Source of the DNA: Polyangia bacterium
Lineage (GTDB): Bacteria; Myxococcota_A; Polyangia; Nannocystales; Nannocystaceae
Length of the DNA: 64,000 nt
Assembly: GCA_030430565.1 (NCBI GenBank)
Contig: JAUIKS010000006.1
Coordinates: forward strand, 248,001-312,000
Direction: 5' to 3'
The notes beneath the pieces are model-generated. The model was not told the DNA's origin, made no database searches, and saw nothing but the letters and a program-made list of their open reading frames with translations. Of this stretch, positions 63,017-64,000 are shown in pieces. The first letter of the stretch is position 1; each line of letters starts with the position of its first letter. Made by a program: the position numbers and the translations under genes.

Positions 63017-63978
63017 GCACACGATTCGAGCTGGTACGGAGGGGGCAGCGCGAGCCGGTCGGGCGCGCGCCGCTGGTCGAGCGCGAGATCCCGCGCGCGC
63101 TGCACGACCTGCGCGCCTCGGCCTCGAGCTTCGAGATCGACGACGAGCTGGCCGACGCGGTGAACGTCGCGCTGGCCGTCGGCGCGCCGCTTCTCCTGAC
63201 CGGAGAGCCAGGTACTGGCAAGACCCAGCTCGCCTACTTCCTGGTCTGGTACTTCGGCCTCGACGGCGGGCCGTCGGCGCCGGAGGGCGGCCCGCGCCAG
63301 CCCTTCACCTTTCACGTCAAGTCGACCAGCGTCGCGCGCGACGTGCTCTACACCTTCGACACCGTCGCGTACTTTCACGACGCCCAGGCGGGGCGGGGCG
63401 GGGCGCTCGACAAGTCGCGCTACGTCTCCCGCGGGCCGCTGTGGCACGCGCTCGAGGCGGTCAACCGCGGCGAGCCGGCCGTGCTGCTGATCGACGAGGT
63501 CGACAAGGCGCCGCGCGACTTCCCCAACGACCTGCTGCACGAGCTCGATCAGTACCGCTTCGAAGTCCCCGAGTCGGGCGAGCTCGTGTCGCGCCGCCCG
63601 GGCAGCAACCCGCCGATCATCATCGTCACCAGCAACTCCGAGAAGCGCCTGCCGGGGGCGTTTCTGCGCCGCTGCATCTTTCACAACATCGTCTTCGACG
63701 AGGACGTGCTGCGCCGGGCCGTGGCCGCGCGCCGCCGCGCGGGCGAGCTGCCGCGCCTCGACGAGCGCACCATCGGCGCCGCCCGGGCGGCGTTCATGGA
63801 GCTGCGCGAGCACGGCTCGCTCAACAAGAAGCCGGCGACCGCTGAGTTCCTGGCGTGGCTGGTGGCGCTCGACATCATGGGCGCGCAGGCGCCTGACCTC
63901 GAGGGCTGCCCCGCGCGCGAGCTGCCGCTGCTGTCGGCGCTGATCAAGGACTCGACGGACATGGAGCGGCTCGGCTGA
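63013..63978 (+). CDS. MoxR-type AAA+ ATPase
   Basis: 321 aa. Walker A GEPGTGKT at 64-71, Walker B AVLLIDEVDKAPRDFPNDLL, sensor-1 PIIIVTSNSEKRLPGAFLRR. This fits the MoxR clade, which remodels partner complexes and is often paired with a vWA protein. It is coupled to the CHAT gene by ATGA, so the two products are made together. MoxR, CHAT and inactive-STAND proteins recur together in NTP-dependent bacterial conflict systems; the usual third partner would lie right of the window. Confidence 0.88.
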   Translation: MSTRFELVRRGQREPVGRAPLVEREIPRALHDLRASASSFEIDDELADAVNVALAVGAPLLLTGEPGTGKTQLAYFLVWYFGLDGGPSAPEGGPRQPFTFHVKSTSVARDVLYTFDTVAYFHDAQAGRGGALDKSRYVSRGPLWHALEAVNRGEPAVLLIDEVDKAPRDFPNDLLHELDQYRFEVPESGELVSRRPGSNPPIIIVTSNSEKRLPGAFLRRCIFHNIVFDEDVLRRAVAARRRAGELPRLDERTIGAARAAFMELREHGSLNKKPATAEFLAWLVALDIMGAQAPDLEGCPARELPLLSALIKDSTDMERLG

Positions 63979-64000
63979 ATGCCCGCCGCGGCGGGAGCCG
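63979..64000 (+). CDS. Start of a next gene, cut by the window edge
   Basis: An ATG directly after the MoxR stop opens a frame (Met-Pro-Ala-Ala-Ala-Gly-Ala) that runs off the window. If real, it is the third gene of the CHAT-MoxR operon. Confidence 0.4.

Overview
The window is very GC-rich, densely coded DNA that looks like a myxobacterium (Myxococcota), most likely a sterol-forming relative of Nannocystis, Plesiocystis or Enhygromyxa. Grounds for this are four eukaryote-like Ser/Thr kinases (several membrane-anchored with TPR, PEGA or TonB-C-like tails), Cys-rich lipoproteins with Ser/Gly/Thr linkers, two CHAT proteases, a FIST sensor, and an oxidosqualene-type cyclase with a DCTAE motif. 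Placement below phylum is inference. I see no tRNA, rRNA, CRISPR array or insertion sequence.

Layout. 0-2.1 kb: a lone MutH/Sau3AI-like endonuclease, then about 1 kb of unusually AT- and purine-rich non-coding DNA. 2.1-14.7 kb: mostly housekeeping genes (CorC/HlyC-type transporter, a lipoprotein methyltransferase coupled to the cyclase, a Yip1-like membrane protein, a thioredoxin-like lipoprotein, a TldD/TldE pair, a roadblock-like protein, uracil-DNA glycosylase, leucyl aminopeptidase). 15.1-19.8 kb: a probable signalling operon of PEGA kinase, TPR protein and type-1 periplasmic-binding lipoprotein. 19.9-31.4 kb: acyl-CoA dehydrogenase, RluE-like pseudouridine synthase, a second membrane kinase, MtaB, a metallo-beta-lactamase-fold hydrolase, YggS, Maf, a secreted protein and a Leu/Glu-type dehydrogenase. 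31.4-35.2 kb: an AAA ATPase-kinase-TPR fusion coupled to a truncated metallophosphoesterase-like ORF. 35.5-41.1 kb: FIST protein, S9 peptidase, YbjN-like protein and two paralogous small Cys-rich lipoproteins. 41.2-44.6 kb: an arginine operon of the acetylated (N-acetylcitrulline) type. 44.8-52 kb: Nudix hydrolase, low-complexity membrane protein, two Cys-rich lipoproteins, a histidine kinase and a gamma-glutamylcyclotransferase-like protein.

52-64 kb is the most unusual part. It holds a membrane-anchored CHAT protease, two convergent ECF sigma factors, a kinase-ATPase-TPR regulator interrupted by a frameshift, and a 953-aa CHAT protein with a degenerate second CHAT-like module and a STAND-like region lacking a P-loop. 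The last is translationally coupled to a MoxR AAA+ ATPase at the right edge. The final pair resembles NTP-dependent conflict (defence or cell-suicide) systems known from multicellular bacteria. Its remaining partner genes probably lie just beyond the window.

Gene control. Many genes here have a -10-like hexamer (TATACT, TACACT, CATAAT, TATGAT) only 8-11 nt before the start codon, suggesting frequent leaderless transcripts. Others use clear Shine-Dalgarno sites or ATGA/TTGA overlaps. Short in-phase tandem repeats (6, 12, 15 or 21 bp) recur next to gene starts and in linkers.
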